Source of the DNA: Aradus depressus
Lineage: Eukaryota > Arthropoda > Insecta > Hemiptera > Aradidae
Assembly (NCBI GenBank): GCA_963662175.1
Contig: OY759225.1
Coordinates: 17,409,601 to 17,473,600, forward strand
DNA: 64,000 nucleotides
Direction: 5' to 3'
Below the pieces are notes generated by a model, which searched no databases, had not been told where the DNA came from, and was given only the letters and a program-made list of their open reading frames with translations. Positions 22,864 through 35,689 of this stretch are shown here, piece by piece. Made by a program: the position numbers and the translations under genes. Position 1 is the first letter of the stretch. Each line of letters begins with the position of its first letter.

Positions 22864-23080
22864 ATAGTCAACAAAAATTCCAGCATTAAGTAGGTAGTAA
22901 AAAAAAAGTTTCGAACCCGCGATCTTGAGGTTAGTAGGCAAGCATGCTATCTCAGAGTTGTGCGACTTATTTCTCTAATATAGACGCTGGTGATGGATGG
23001 GGCTTTAGCTGTAGATACATTCATTATCCAGGTTGTAAAATAAAATATAGTCTGACCTCTCACATATTTTGTTAATATTT

Positions 23081-23117
23081 GCTAGCCGGCTTTCGTGGCT
23101 GCCTTCATCAGGCAGTC
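23081..23117 (-). ncRNA. Hammerhead-like motif, family A, damaged stem II
   Basis: CUGAUGA, GAAA, GCCGGC and UA are kept, but stem II is shortened (AGGCAGCCAC). Confidence 0.35.
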
Positions 23118-23462
23118 TACAAAAAAAAAACCATTTATTTAGCAACAAAGAAACAGGTTCTGTTGGTTAAAATCCATGAATAAAAAGTAACAAAAATAAA
23201 ATTGATATAAAAAGTTTAAAAAATAAACTTACAATAAAAAAAAAAAAAAAAAAAAAAAATTAAATTAAAATTAAGAATAGAGGACAAAAAAATAATAAAG
23301 ATGATGAAAAATGAATTAAAGTTGAAATTTTCATATTAAGTTTTTGTTAAACACTTGTTATTTACAGTTTATGTACAAAGTGGTTTGACTTGAATGTTTA
23401 TTACTTTGGTTTTAAAGTCATTATAATACGTATATGTGTATGTATGTATATAAAAGTATATA

Positions 23463-24277
23463 CAGTGAAACCTCTCTTAGACGGACACCCATGGGGCCGT
23501 GGGAGTTGTCCGCCCAGCAGAGGTGTCCTCCTAACAGAGGGAAAAGGAAAATAGAATGCAAATTGATAAAGATGATAGGTATCTTTTCTAAATGTATCGT
23601 ATGTAGAAAATATTGTTTATTGAACAACTGAATACAGTTTTAAAAGATAGGAAATTAGTAATAACATCAGAAATTTGTACTAGAATCCGAACATAAACAA
23701 TGGTGTTCTAAAAAAATCAGACATTTTATTTTGTTTCAAATTTGTTTTCCCAATCGAGTTTCCTATATTGTCCTCTACCTGAGAAATTAAAATTAATGAC
23801 GAAGCATCGTTTGCTTGGAGGCAATAACGCTTAATTAAGTTCGCGTTGGTTTTGGTAACTGGCAGTATGGAACATACAAACTTCTTGGAATTACGAGTCC
23901 CTTTGTAAACACAGGTGCACTACGTGGAAAGTTTGGTAGGTTGGTAGTACAATGTACAAAGAGAAGTCCAAGAACACATTAAAAATCAAACCTTTCAAAA
24001 GAGAATTCACAGAATAAACATCAACCGTCCCGCTAAAAGTGAATTCTAAGAACATATTAAGCGTCAACCCGAATTAGAGGCCTGCCTGTCCTTCCAACAG
24101 AGGTAGTCTGCTCTTCTCGGTACTCGATTTCACTGTCCGCGTCCGTCCAAGAGAGGGTCCGTCTAAGAGAAGGGCAAATGTGTTGAAATCCCTATATATT
24201 CCGCCGGGACCGTAAAAATTGTCCGCCCACCAGGGGTGTCCGGCTATCAGAGGTGACCGCCAAGAGAGGTTTCACTG
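23463..24277. mobile_element. Non-autonomous pogo/Tigger-type element
   Basis: The TIRs cagtgaaacctctcttagac and the inverse ...gagaggtttcactg are flanked by TA (23461-23462 and 24278-24279). Subterminal blocks (gtccgcccagcagaggtgtc) recur inverted at the right end. It is 815 bp with no transposase frame. Confidence 0.85.
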
Positions 24278-24479
24278 TATGTATATATTTTTTTTTTTGC
24301 ATTTCTCTTGGCTGTATGTACACAAGTAATTGTGCGCATTTATTATAATTTTTAGATATTTAGAAATTTATTAAGCTGTAATATTCTTACTTTATTTTTA
24401 TATCGAATGTATATTCAGATTGTACCCCAACTCGCTACAATAAGCCTTAATAGGCTTCAATGTAGTGATAAATAAATAA

Positions 24480-24880
24480 CTAACCTCCCTCTGATCCCCT
24501 TCCCTTCGGCCGATTTCGCTGAAAATTGTTGTGACGTCATTAGAAGGCCTCACATATAAAGTTCCGTGTCGACACATTCATTCTATCGGGAGTTCACTAT
24601 CCAGTTCATAGACACTATTGATAGAAACGACAACAACTACAGTTATTACAGTTTTTGTGTTAAGCCTCCCTCCTAATCCCGTCTTCTCTTTGGTTGATTT
24701 AGCTGAAAATCAATAAGTGTCGTCCTAATGAGGTTTTGCAAATACATATAAAATTTCTTGTAGCCACATTCACTCTAAGGGGTAAACACATTTTTGGAAT
24801 CAGGGGGATGGAAAATACGAAATTCCGGTGAAAACTCGACGTCGAATTTCTGACCGATTACATAGTTGAGGAAGTAAAAG
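24480..24880. repeat. ACTTCCCC-family repeat
   Basis: Recognisable by ctcacatataaagttccg, aaattccggtgaaaactc and ctgaccgattacata. It lies on the intron side of the Pitx homeobox exon. Confidence 0.6.
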
Positions 24881-24933
24881 GAGCCCACTTAGGCCCCAAA
24901 TAGTTCTAAAACGGCCATTCCAGGTTATTCTCA

Positions 24934-25401
<468 letters not shown>

Positions 25402-25639
25402 CTATTTACAATAATTTTAAATAATAACAAATGTATTAAAATATGCCGTTCTAGTAGTGTTAGGGTATGGCCATGATAGTAGGAATTGTGTCTCTGGATA
25501 TAAGTGTATGGACTTCAGCAATGGCTACTAAAGGAGAATGGAATAGGGCGTTCAGAGAGTGAGACTCTAGAATCAAAGAGGTCCTAAATGAAATAGATCT
25601 AATATTTAGATGGAGAAAAGATGAGATACGCCAACCTAT

Positions 25640-26075
25640 AGGAAATACGCAGTGACTTTATCAAGCAGAGACAGGGCACAGCAAGAAGCCTGTTGACTGG
25701 GAGACATACACAGTGCTTCACAGACGGTTCTAGACAGAAGGATACAGGAGGTGGTATATGGATCCCGAGACTGGAGTTGGAAGTTGCCGTGCCGCTTGGA
25801 TGACACTCTACTGTGTTTCTAGCGATCCTGGAATGCGCGTTTAGAAGAGAAATAATGAACAGTGACATGGATGAGGTGAAAATCTTTTCCGACAGTGCAG
25901 CAGAACTCCAAGCACTTGCCAGCGCAGAAATCAGATCAAAGCTGGTAAAGGAGTGCGCAAATCAGAATACAAGAAAGTTGGAGTAGAGTCCCGGAGACTC
26001 GGGGATTCAGGGAAACGAGGAGGCAGACCGAGTAGCCAAGGAAAGTTCAAGTAAGCCCTTCACTATATTTCGCAG
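25640..26075 (+). pseudogene. LINE RNase H domain relic
   Basis: The plus strand reads CFTDGSRQKDTGGGIWIP, then VKIFSDSAAELQAL, then SGIQGNEEADRVAKESS. These are the D-E-D-D motif regions of the RNase H domain found in I-, R1- and Jockey-related LINEs. A stop and small indels interrupt the frame. Confidence 0.75.
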
Positions 26076-26385
26076 TGTGACCTAAAATAGGGGCGTAAGA
26101 AAAGCCCTCCCCGAAACGGTCTACGTGTCTCTCGTCACTATTAATAACATCCTGATCTTGGGTTTCACCTTGATCGTAAACGTGAAACCCACAAATACAA
26201 ATAAATCAAAGACACAAAATACAGTAAAATCTCGATGTAACGTTTTCCTTTGGACCCTTAAAAAAAAACATGTGTGCAGTTCACACGCGGTAGAAGTGAA
26301 ACCTTCAGAAAACGAAACTGCGAGAGAATGAGACGAATGCAGTATCAGGAGTGGGATAATTATAGGGTTTATTTATTATAATACT

Positions 26386-26912
26386 AGCAGTAATACCCGG
26401 CGTTGCCCGGGGAACTTTGACTTTTCTCCCAATATCTCTTATAAGGCTATTCAGTTCCTCGACAGTACATTCATGATGTTATAATTTTCAATTATTCATA
26501 CGGAATAAGGCTTATAGTCCTTCAACTGTAGTAACGCTAGCTTTGGAGCTAAAACTAATTTATTCAAAAAGATTTCTCATTAATCGTTGCAATGGTTTTC
26601 GAGTTACAAAGATTGTGTGAGTGAATGCTGGGATGGACCAGGGGTTGATTAAAAAATAGACCTTAACCTTCCGGTAGATAAAACTTATCTATTCAAAAAG
26701 ATTCCTCATTAATCATTGCAGTGGTTTTTGAGTTACAAAGATTGCGTGGGTGGATGCTGGGATGGACCAGATATTGAGGTACTAATACGCCTATAACCTT
26801 CCACAGACGATGACGAACAAATTTAAAAAACAATTAATCAAATCCATCAAGCCGTTCGTGAGTTATAGCGGTACAACGCACAGACATTTTCAGCTTTATA
26901 TATATAATGATG
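26386..26912 (+). repeat. Dispersed repeat, copy also at 41.3-42.0 kb
   Basis: It begins acccggcgttgcccggggaa and ends gagttatagcggtacaacgc ... cagctttatatatat. It contains two internal direct repeats (attcaaaaagatt-ctcatt ... gagttacaaagattg). The 41.3-kb copy has extra tandem sequence in the middle. Confidence 0.8.
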
Positions 26913-27357
26913 ATGATTGGTACCAAGTTTAAAAATTATTTTATATTTTATTATTCAAACTCCATGTTTTTAATTTCAACAAATGACACGAGTGGCTTAA
27001 GGTAACTAAAGTATGAAATAAATGCTTTGGTTTGGATTTGATCAATATATCTTTGAAATACAGCTATTTAGTGTCGCTTTTTCGTTTCATCGAGTTTCAA
27101 ATCACAACGGTGCTAAAGAAGTTTTCACTTCAAAACTTTATATCGAAGAAAACGTTATACCAAATCAAAATGGGAGGGTCAGTAAAGAAAGCTACGAAAT
27201 GCAATAACAATGTAATTTATTGTCACTATTTATACATATGTACACATAGTCGTCTGTAATTACAAATACATATGTATGTACATTCATATCTAATAATAAG
27301 TGTATAAATTTTGTTGAACTTAATAAAATACATTTAAGATTATTATTAAGTTTTATT

Positions 27358-27552
27358 GGGAGCCATGGTGGCCGTGCGGTAGCGCTAGAGCGTAGCCGCA
27401 TGGCCTCACCATGGTTTTGCGGGTTCGAATCCCGTCCGGGAGTGAGTTTTATTTCGTAGATAGAACTCCCTCCCGGTGCCATGGATGTCTTAAATAATTA
27501 AATAACACAGTGACATGGCTAATATGCATCGTACATGAAGCCAAAAAAAGAA
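27358..27552 (+). mobile_element. SINE-B, tRNA-derived
   Basis: The head agccatggtggccgtgcggt ... and B box gcgggttcgaatcccgtcc look tRNA-like with A- and B-box promoters. The body ends gacatggctaatatgcatcg. A minus-strand copy lies at 41113-41266. It is unrelated in sequence to SINE-A. Confidence 0.75.
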
Positions 27553-28275
27553 AAGTTTTATTAATTAAATAAAATATGGAAACACTGAAAAACGAAGAAG
27601 ACTAGATCAGTGACAAGACAGAAGAATTAAACAAAATGAAGCGTCTTCCAAATCAGAAAATTTTCCTTAATTCATTATTTTTCTCTTTTCCGATCTTCAA
27701 CCAGCAACGGAAGCATGTGTAGCTTCTAATTTCTATTTTGTTTTTTAATATTGTTTGAAGAGTTGTCATTGGAATTTTCAGTGATTTAGCAATTTCGACT
27801 TTGTTCTTTTTGAAGTCATTTTTAATTTAAAAATTAAAACAAAAAAAAAAAATTGATCCTAACTGATAGAAGATTGAAGCAATACTGAAAAAAAATTTAA
27901 AAAAATAAGAATAGGAAAGCTATCCAATGATGGGGGGAGGGTTTCTTACGAAATGTTTTGTAAACAAACACTTGGGAGCATTTCCCGGTACCAAATTACA
28001 TTAGATTTCTTTGCCTAGTCTGAGCGCGGGAAGTCATTATCTGTACTTGTTAGTAAATTATGGAAGTAAAAAAACATTGTATTGAGTCTAAGAACTTGTT
28101 TATACTAAAGAAAATTCGACGTTATATAGCATATAAACGTTATAACGAGAAACGCTATATCGGATACGAATTAAATGTTTTTATGCCTTATTTAGAAGGG
28201 GCCTCTAGAAAAATACGTTATATCGAGGAAAACGTTGTATCAAGGAACGTTATATCGAGGTTTTACCATAATACA

Positions 28276-28628
28276 GAGGGCGCCGGTAGCTCAGTCGTAT
28301 GCCTGCTTGTCTTCTGAGCTCAAGATCGTGGGTTCGATCCGAAAAAAAAACCCGACCGAGGCCCTTAGTTTATTTTATCTGGGAGGTAAAATAAAATTAA
28401 GGCCGCCGTCCTTCGGATGGGACGCTAAGCGATGGTCCCGAGCCTTTACGATGTCAGATACTGGTTAAAGACTCCTACCCTAGGTGAATAAAAATTTAGG
28501 GTAGGCAAAATTTAGGTCTCCCACAGTAGAGTCGGGCTCATGTCCAACAGAGTGACGAAAGAGCGCTCTGGTAGTAGGCGATATGACCTCGTATTTTAAG
28601 TCCAGGCATGAGTCATAAAACCTAACCT
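28276..28628 (+). mobile_element. SINE-A, full length, with A-run in the B box
   Basis: Complete from gagggcgccggtagctcag to ataaaacctaacctcc. A run of nine A's splits the B box (ggttcgatccg-A9-cccgaccg), which should disable the internal promoter. It lies next to the right end of the pogo relic. Confidence 0.92.
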
Positions 28629-28758
28629 CCACACAATAAGCTATCTTGATGTTTGCCTTTATGACATATCCTATTAGCATGTTATAGTTTAACGGAAGCA
28701 TGAAAATTATCCTATATACCTAGGTAAGTAGATTGTGTACAGCAGTTAAGGAACTTAC

Positions 28759-28854
28759 CTTTTCGATCCCTGTTTCTTGGTCGAGGAGGTTGAAAACTAA
28801 GTTGAGTCTGTTCCATATGGGAACTATCCCTGTAGTCAGTCGTTTCTGCCCACA
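28759..28854 (-). CDS. Pitx: Pitx homeobox gene, second coding exon
   Basis: A 96-nt minus-strand exon between a good acceptor (TTTGTTTCAG) and a consensus donor (GTAAGT). Only one reading gives phase 1 at both ends: the codons start WAETTDYRDSSHMEQTQ and end PRPRNRDRK plus one base. That base joins GT from the next exon to form a Gly codon, so all three exons make one open frame. An internal Met (HMEQTQ) could serve as an alternative start if another first exon is used. No domain is visible. The stretch is charged and proline/arginine rich, as is common N-terminal to paired-class homeodomains. A second frame is also open in this short exon, so phase is the main support. Confidence 0.82.
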
Positions 28855-28924
28855 CTGAAACAAAAAATAAATAATAATAATAATAATTTCATGTGAAGAA
28901 CGATTATGGAATGGATTATCTTAG

Positions 28925-29062
28925 ATAAATAAACCTGGATAGGCGAAAATTAGGACTGCCACTGTAGACTCGGGCTCATGTCCAGCAGAGCGAGGAAAGA
29001 TCGCTCTGGTAGTAGGCGATATGTCCTTGTGATTAAAGCCCAGGCATAATAACTAACTATTA
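28925..29062 (+). repeat. SINE-A 3' fragment
   Basis: It contains ggataggcgaaaattagg, agactcgggctcatgtcc and cgctctggtagtaggcgat. Confidence 0.75.
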
Positions 29063-29139
29063 ATATTAGAAATTATTTCTCCAGCTGTACGAAGTATACA
29101 GGAATTTATGTAATAGCTAAGAAATTCTATGCGGTTTTT

Positions 29140-29440
29140 TGTTTTCTGTTATTCAACACAATAACTCCTGATAGAATAATTGTATCAACATGAAATTTCA
29201 TATTTTTGTCCAGAACCCTCCAAGGACGACATCTATTGATTTTCAGCTGAATCAGCTGAAGGGGAGGGCTCAAAAATCCTTATAAATGCCGATGTAATGA
29301 ATGTATCGACATGAAATTGACTATGATAATTCAGAAGCTACTATATAAGTCAAATATTGAGCTTCGGCCCAGAAGGTCGATTAACTCTAGAGGGAGAGCG
29401 TAAACATAATCGATTAATTTGTGCTGGGGAAGTATAAAGG
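29140..29440. repeat. ACTTCCCC-family repeat
   Basis: It contains ataactcctgatagaat, aatgccgatgtaatgaatgt and the tail-side ggctggggaag-like junction (gtgctggggaagtata). Confidence 0.6.
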
Positions 29441-29487
29441 TGCTCACTATTTTTTTTTTTATGAAAATTTATGTTCTATTATTTATT

Positions 29488-29824
29488 TATAGGTTAGGTT
29501 TTATGACTCATGCCCGGGCATTAACTACAAGGTCATATCGCCTACTACCAGAGCGCTCTTTCTTCACTCTGGTGGACATGACCCCGACTCTACTATGGTT
29601 ATCGTAAATTTTGCCTGCCCTAAATTTTTATTCACCTAGGGTAAGGGCATTTAACGAGTACCTGACATCGTACAGGCTCGGGACTATCGCTTAACTTCCC
29701 AGTCGAAGGACGGCGTGCTTAAGTTCATTTTACCTCCCGGATAAAATAAACTAAGGGCCTCGGTAGGGTTTCGAATCCACGTTCTTGAGCTCAGAAGACA
29801 AGCACGCATACCACTGACCATGCG
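29488..29824 (-). mobile_element. SINE-A, minus strand, nearly full length
   Basis: From taggttaggttttatgactc to agcacgcataccactgacc. The extreme 5' end of the head is altered. Confidence 0.88.
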
Positions 29825-29929
29825 ACCAATACGCTCTAGCCCATACGGCCAAAAATATCTGTTGATGTATATAATATATAAGCCATCTTGTTGTATACAA
29901 TTGTATGACGATTCCATTTACCATTTAAT

Positions 29930-30570
29930 GGTAATAAATATTAAATATTTTTGCTACAGTCATATTAAATATCACCATATTACAAATAGATTGTAAGTAT
30001 ATTATTTTAGGATGTCCTTCGGACTATATGTATTTTAGATCTGAGTACTGATAGATACATTGCCTGAAGGAGACTGTATTGTATACGGGATACAGTGTTA
30101 GGTTAGAGAGATGGTATAGGAAGGAGTGTGTGTATGTGTGTGATGTAATCAAGTGAAGGACTTAAGAAGGGCTTAACTGCTAAGCCGGAGGGCTTTAAGG
30201 GCCCTTCAAGCTTGGGCCTGATTTAGTACATATCCCGCTTCTCTGGAACTCCGTTTTCTGATGGTGAATCTGTCCGTCTTTTCTTAGACTTTTTTTTTAG
30301 AATATCTCGTTCCGAAAATACATTTGTTCTACAGAAATAAAATAAGCTTACTTTTGAAACATTGTATATTCCATAAAAATTGTATACATATACTACCCGT
30401 TTTGACATTACACTATTTGATTTAGTTATACAATAACTCAGTTTGCTGAGTGTATGCCATTCTTATATATACAGTTAGCAAATTTATATGAATTGAAATA
30501 TCATATATTTGGTCGCGGTTTTTTCTATTTAGCTATTATAGACGTTTTGGGAAGTATTCCCATAATCAGT
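29930..30570. other. Unassigned stretch
   Basis: No convincing gene, SINE or TIR pair is seen. Confidence 0.4.
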
Positions 30571-30579
30571 ATCTATAAT

Positions 30580-31183
30580 CAGGGACGTAGCCAGGGGGGG
30601 CATGTACCCCTCCCCCCCCCCCCCTCCCCCCCTTGGCCAGAGCAAAAAAAACAAGATAAAATTAAATAAACTAAAAAAAAAGTTTTAAATAAAAATGGAT
30701 GGCTTGCAAGTTATCAATAGGATCTTAAAATTTCCCGTGCGTCTGATTCCTAAATCAGCAATCAGCTGTTGCAAGTGCGGGACAGGCGCCAGAATTTTTA
30801 AATATACATGGATTCGATCATTTCATTTCCTCGCTCAAAATCTTCATTTATGTTATAATTTATTCTTTTAAAGCTGATTTTACATGCGCAGTAAAAATGC
30901 CTGTAAGTCATTTAATTCTGAAAGCACAGAAACCACAGCGTTTATTTGCTGCTGCTGCCTTTGCATTTTTGCTGCTCATGTAAAGTGAACTTAAGTATTA
31001 CAGACAGTGGTTACCTCAGGGGGAGCTTCTAAAGGTCTGAAGTCTCCCAAATTAATAACAAAAAGCCTGCAACGCTAACCACGGAAACTGCGGCTGTGCC
31101 CCCGGGAGTCTATACCCCCACCCCTGTAGCCTAACTTTGCCCCCCCCCCCTCCCCCCTGCTCACAATCCTGGCTACGCCTCTG
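30580..31183. mobile_element. hAT MITE (caggg-cgtagccagg family), copy 1
   Basis: The ends are cagggacgtagccaggggg and the inverse cctggctacgcctctg, flanked by the 8-bp pair tctataat (30572-30579) and tctgtaat (31184-31191), one mismatch. The interior has poly-C/G runs and no ORF. Same family as 44348-44840 and 54904-55256. Confidence 0.85.
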
Positions 31184-31285
31184 TCTGTAATATACATGCT
31201 AAATGTTAATCTTTATTACAAAAAATATTTCTCTCATATTAATTATAATATTCTTTTTACAGAAGGCAAGAGAAGAAGAGAAGAA

Positions 31286-31545
31286 GGCGCCAGAAGCTCA
31301 GAGAGGGAGCTTTCTACCTGGGAGGTTAAAAAACTTGAGCACGTCGTCCTTCAGATGGGAACATTAAGCGATGGTCCTGAGCCTGTACGATGTCAGGTAC
31401 TCATTAGCGATCTTTGCTCTAGGTGAATAAAAATATAGGGTAGGCAAAATTCAGGACTCCGATGATAGTGTCGAGCTCATGTCCAACAGAGCGACGAAAG
31501 AGCGCTCTGTTTGTAAGCGATATGACATCATTGTTAAAGCCAATA
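31286..31545 (+). repeat. SINE-A, head mostly lost
   Basis: The start aaggcgccagaagctcag is followed by a deletion to the body; the remaining blocks are recognisable to gttaaagcc. Confidence 0.8.
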
Positions 31546-31599
31546 AGTGCCTTTGTGTAGAAAACTTCTAGTCAAGTCTTGAAATACTTAAAAGTATTT

Positions 31600-31710
31600 A
31601 AAATTTAGGACTCCCACAGTATGAGTCGGCCTCATGTTTACTAGAGCGACGAAAGAGCGCTCTGGTAGTAGACGATTAACTTGTAGTTAAAACCCGGGCA
31701 TGAGTAACGA
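31600..31710 (+). repeat. SINE-A 3' fragment
   Basis: It contains ggactcccacagtatgagtc and gagcgctctggtagtaga. Confidence 0.75.
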
Positions 31711-32159
31711 AAACAACCTCGTTTCAAACACAAACTGAGTGTCTACAAGACCGTTATCAGACTTATCTGGACATATGGCGTTCAGCTCAGCCCTCACACA
31801 CCAAAAGAATTCAAGCTAATAAAAATAAAATCCTCCGAACAATTACACTTTGGTAATTTTTCCTTGTGATGTACTTTCGTGCATAGTTGGAATTTTCAAA
31901 TGAAATATTAAAAAAAAAAATGTTTGCTGAATCATTGGCTATGTACTGAATCAACTAAGTTTGCTGAAACTAATTCACCCATTTTGTTGAAAATATATAG
32001 TTGTCTTATGAACATTTGCCCCATAAGGATGGCACCAATTAATTTTCCACGAAAAAGCCGAGGTATCAGAGAAGTGTGACTTGACTCAAAAACACAACTA
32101 ACTTTTGATATTATGACGACACAAAATTTAGTATGAGCAGTAGTAGTATCATAGACATC

Positions 32160-32412
32160 GTGGTTGCCTACTCAGCTCAAGATCGAGGCGCTTAAATTGT
32201 TTATCTAGAAAGTTGAAAAATCTTGAGCGCGCCATCCTTCGGATGGGAGATAAGCTATGGTCTGAACAATGTTAGGTACTCGTTAAAGATCCCTGTCCTA
32301 GGTGAATAAAAATTTACGATAACCATAGTAGAGTCGGGCTCATGGCCAACAGAGTGAAGAAAGAGGCGATATGACTTCGTAGTTATAGCCTGGGCATGAA
32401 TCACAATAACCA
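32160..32412 (+). repeat. SINE-A, diverged
   Basis: It contains ctactcagctcaagatcg, cgccatccttcggatggga and gtagagtcgggctcatgg. The B box and parts of the body are deleted. Confidence 0.75.
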
Positions 32413-33295
32413 ACCAGAAGCCCCTAAATCAACTATTAATTTTTAGCATAAGCGGTGGATTGGTTTTGGAGGGAGAGAGAAAACTTATGTAGTGTGAATT
32501 AAATTGCGCTGAAAACTCATCATTGAATTTCTGATCTGGGGATGTAAAAATGACGAAATACAAAACCCATAAAAATGATGATAAAAGCTGAAATAAAAAA
32601 TGAAAATCTAAATAACACACCCCTTGGGTGTGGATCTACCATTTTTGGCGGTAAACAATTAAAACCCGCGCTTGGCGGGGGCGGGCTGAAATACCCGCCT
32701 AGTGGTCGAAAGACACATTAGCTACCCGTTTACATTTCATCGGTTTACATTTTTTCTACCTCTCCGTTTTTTACGAGTTTTTCGGTTTTTTTCATTGTAT
32801 TTACCTGGCTCTCGTAATCATCGACATCAATCTGCTGGACTAAAAAAAAAAAAAACAGAGAAAACCTAAAAGTGATAAAAAAAAAGTTTATTAAAACCCT
32901 GGACATTCCAGAAGCGTGGAAATGCAAATCATTGGGATTTATACTTACATTACCATCGACAACTTAGAATTTTTTTTATTTTTTATTTAAAATTTATTAT
33001 GTAATAATTGATATAATGGTATATTTGTAATTACGAGAATAAATTTTTATGTAACCTCCCAATCAAGAGAATAAAATGGAAAAAAGATTGAAAACAGTAA
33101 TTTTTGTTTTTACTTCCCCAATTATACGGAGTATAGGGGAAGTTATGTAATATATCAGGAAATTTCCATACAGTGGAATTACATTTCCGCTTTTCCTCCA
33201 AAGCCAATCGACCGTTTATATTAAAACTGAATATTTGAGTTACATAATGGCTACTGTCGATACATCGACAGTTATTAGAGAATAGAATAGAATAG

Positions 33296-33880
33296 TTTTA
33301 TTTGTCTGCGTTCAATGTCCTAGATTTTTGACGCTGTACAAGTGATTAGATTAATTCGATGAGGTGACTTGTCTTCATTGAGCATAGGACGGCTTCGATA
33401 GACGAGTTGTCGTCTCCAAGCATCTCATTTAGGTCTCTTGTTCGCAAACCCATGGCCTTTAGTATTTCCTCATATCCAGGGCATTCCTCCAGGATGTGGC
33501 TTACTGTCTTAGGCCAGGCTCCACACCTGCCACAGCCCGGGGCCGTCACCCTGTTGATGAGGTGGCCATGGGTTAGCCGAGTGTGACCTGCACGGAGCCG
33601 CATCCGACATACCTCTTCCGGCCTATTCTGTCTTTCGGAGCTTTGCCATTTATCTACATATATTTGTTTTGATGGACCTAAGTTTATTTGTTAGGTCCAT
33701 GTTAATCCACACAGAGGCCCTTTTATTTTGTAACGCAAGCAGTTCTTCAGGTCTGGTATTGTCACTACTTTTTCTTCTCCAGGCAACGTTGCTGCTTCCT
33801 TTGCCACTTTATCAGCTGTATCGTTCCCTTCGATTCCCACATGTGAGGGGATCCAGCAAATATTTTTTTATTATTTGCGC
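33296..33880 (-). pseudogene. LINE 3' region with RNase H, minus strand
   Basis: Upstream, the minus strand reads ICWIPSHVGIEGNDTADKVA then KEAATLPGEKVV, an RNase H C-terminal block. Downstream (33603-33346) it reads RLRAGHTRLTHGHLINR, CGRCGAWPKTVSHILEECP and then a stop, the zinc-knuckle-like C-terminus of I/R1-type LINEs. The 3' end is an A-rich repeat (aatagaatagaatag on the plus strand). It is truncated at its 5' end, and a frame change separates the two parts. Confidence 0.85.
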
Positions 33881-33899
33881 AATTTGCAAGAAGTTTTTG

Positions 33900-34620
33900 T
33901 ATTTTATATACAAGAGGGCAGCGGCTGTTAAGCTCTTGAATTAGAGTATTTCGAGTCGAGCCCCCCTTCGCTCAAGACGTTTTCCCACTCAAGATCAGTG
34001 AGATTTCCCACTATTTCTCCCATTTTTTTCTAATTGAAGATTTTCATCAAAAAATCCCAGTAATTGTAGTTTTAATGTGTATATATGTATTTTTAGTGTT
34101 AATATGTATATATCAATACTGAAAAGACGTCGATGCGTTCAATTTGGGCTTTTGTTAATATTAAAAATTTTAATATAAATATATAGTAAGCACATAGAAT
34201 TGTTCGTATATCACGCGTACGAACTATGTTCGTTATTCGATTTTAGTTCAAATGTTGGTACGAATACGAATATGTTCGTACGTCTGGCAACACTGTTCCT
34301 ACCCAATCACGATTCCCAACTCCCGAGTACGTGATCACGTGGGACATGGGTCCGTCGGTCTCGAACGGTCTATATAGTTCGTTGCTTCAATTTGATTCCC
34401 AGCTTCAACTTTTGATAATTGACCATGCAAACGATAGATAAAATCAATTTTCGCTTCTCATGTAGAATTTGGGTAGAGGTGGTTAGGTCTTGTTAAAACT
34501 TAACAGATGATATCATATCATAACCGAATTACCCGAGTCTGAAAATAGAAAAAATTCCTTTTTTTTCCCCCAACACATCTCCATTTTTCCCACAAAATGG
34601 GAAATTTCCCATGATGCGGA
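33900..34620. other. Unassigned stretch
   Basis: No gene, SINE or clear TIR pair. A short region near 34200-34280 has alternating cgta/gtac motifs. Confidence 0.4.
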
Positions 34621-34628
34621 ATCCCTGA

Positions 34629-34831
34629 CTATGGGAGTCCTAAATTTTGCCTATCCTAAACAGGGGTTGGGGACTTTAACGAGTACCTGCCATGGCACTA
34701 GCTCGGGACCATTGCTTAACCTCCCATCCAAAGGACGGCGTGCTGAAGATTTTTGAGCCTCGGCCAGGTTTCGAACCCACGACCTTAAGCTCAGTATACA
34801 AGCACGATACATCTGAGCTAACGGCGCCCTC
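34629..34831 (-). repeat. SINE-A, minus strand, 3' truncated
   Basis: From the body (gggagtcctaaattttgcct) to the head (gagctaacggcgccctc). The tail half is missing. Confidence 0.85.
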
Positions 34832-35269
34832 GAAAAGTGATGAGGATTTTCCTCTTAAGTTGTTTATATTTCGATACAGTAGTTCAGAAGTGTGGTAGCT
34901 CAAAAAAACTCATTTTTGAGTTATCATTTTCTTATACAAATTATCACCCTCTTTCATATTCTGAACTCGGATAACTGAAAATACAAAATAGAGGGCTTAA
35001 AATGTACCTACATAACCTGTTATAGAATTTTAATTTTTTCCCAAATGTTTAGTTTCAGAAACATGATAATTTGAAATGTCTTAGTACTGATCTATGAATT
35101 TGATGTTGTTTCATTAATGTAGAAGCGAACGAAATTCTGAAATATCCCATTTCTGAACTACTGTATCGATATTATTGTGTGATTTTCCTTCATAGTTGCA
35201 TTAATTAATTTTTTCACAGTTTATCAAATAAGATGTAGTCTGACCCCTCATAGATTTTTATTTGTATTC

Positions 35270-35308
35270 GCTAGCCAGCTTTCGAGGTTGCCCTCATCAT
35301 CAGCCAGT
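35270..35308 (-). ncRNA. Hammerhead-like motif, family A, intact core
   Basis: Minus strand: CUGAUGA, U, GAGG-GCAA-CCUC, GAAA, GCUGGC, U-A. The stem III change (GCCGGC to GCUGGC) keeps the two outer pairs. Confidence 0.45.
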
Positions 35309-35658
35309 CTGATAAAATAAAAATTTATTTTATTATTATTTTTTTAAATGTTTTACGTAATTCTTAGAGGACCTACACAGCTCCAAGGATAAAATTTCCT
35401 TCCATTTCAATTTTTAATTTTTTTCTTCATCTTTTCATTTCCTGTACGTTTCACATTTCTCATTGAGAACCGGACGAATGTGTGTGAGAACCACAAGTTT
35501 CTTAGCACCAAGAGCAACCGACGGAAGTAGTCAGCTGGTCACCTGTGTCAGTTTGTCTGTCAGAGACCAGATCTCATTTCAACATAACTCACTCAACCAC
35601 TCACACCCTCTCAACAGTCAGAGAACACCCTCCAAAAAATAAAATACTTCCCCTAGCT

Positions 35659-35689
<31 letters not shown>

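Larger units (their letters stand above)
22790..23120 (-). repeat. Two direct Penelope-like (family A) ends
   Basis: Two copies of the block aaaat..ggtctgacctctca ... gctagccggctttcg lie about 240 bp apart in the same orientation. Each carries the hammerhead-like family A core. The arrangement resembles tandem pseudo-LTR ends of PLEs. Confidence 0.6.
26222..28268 (-). mobile_element. Pogo-type DNA transposon relic
   Basis: The left end is cagtaaaatctcgatgtaac after TA. The right end is cgttatatcgaggttttac, its imperfect inverse. Inside on the minus strand, 27660-27840 reads NDFKKNKVEIAKSLKIP then MTTLQTILKNKIEIRS, a CENP-B/pogo helix-turn-helix. The DDE region is not recognisable. A SINE-B copy and the 26.4-26.9 kb repeat have inserted. 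Confidence 0.7.

Noticed and set aside
32800..32842. Short minus-strand exon (QQIDVDDYESQ) with poly-T acceptor and GTAAAT donor
   Set aside because: Its phase (in 1, out 0) does not fit between the Pitx exons, and the acceptor is just a low-complexity T run. No other support.
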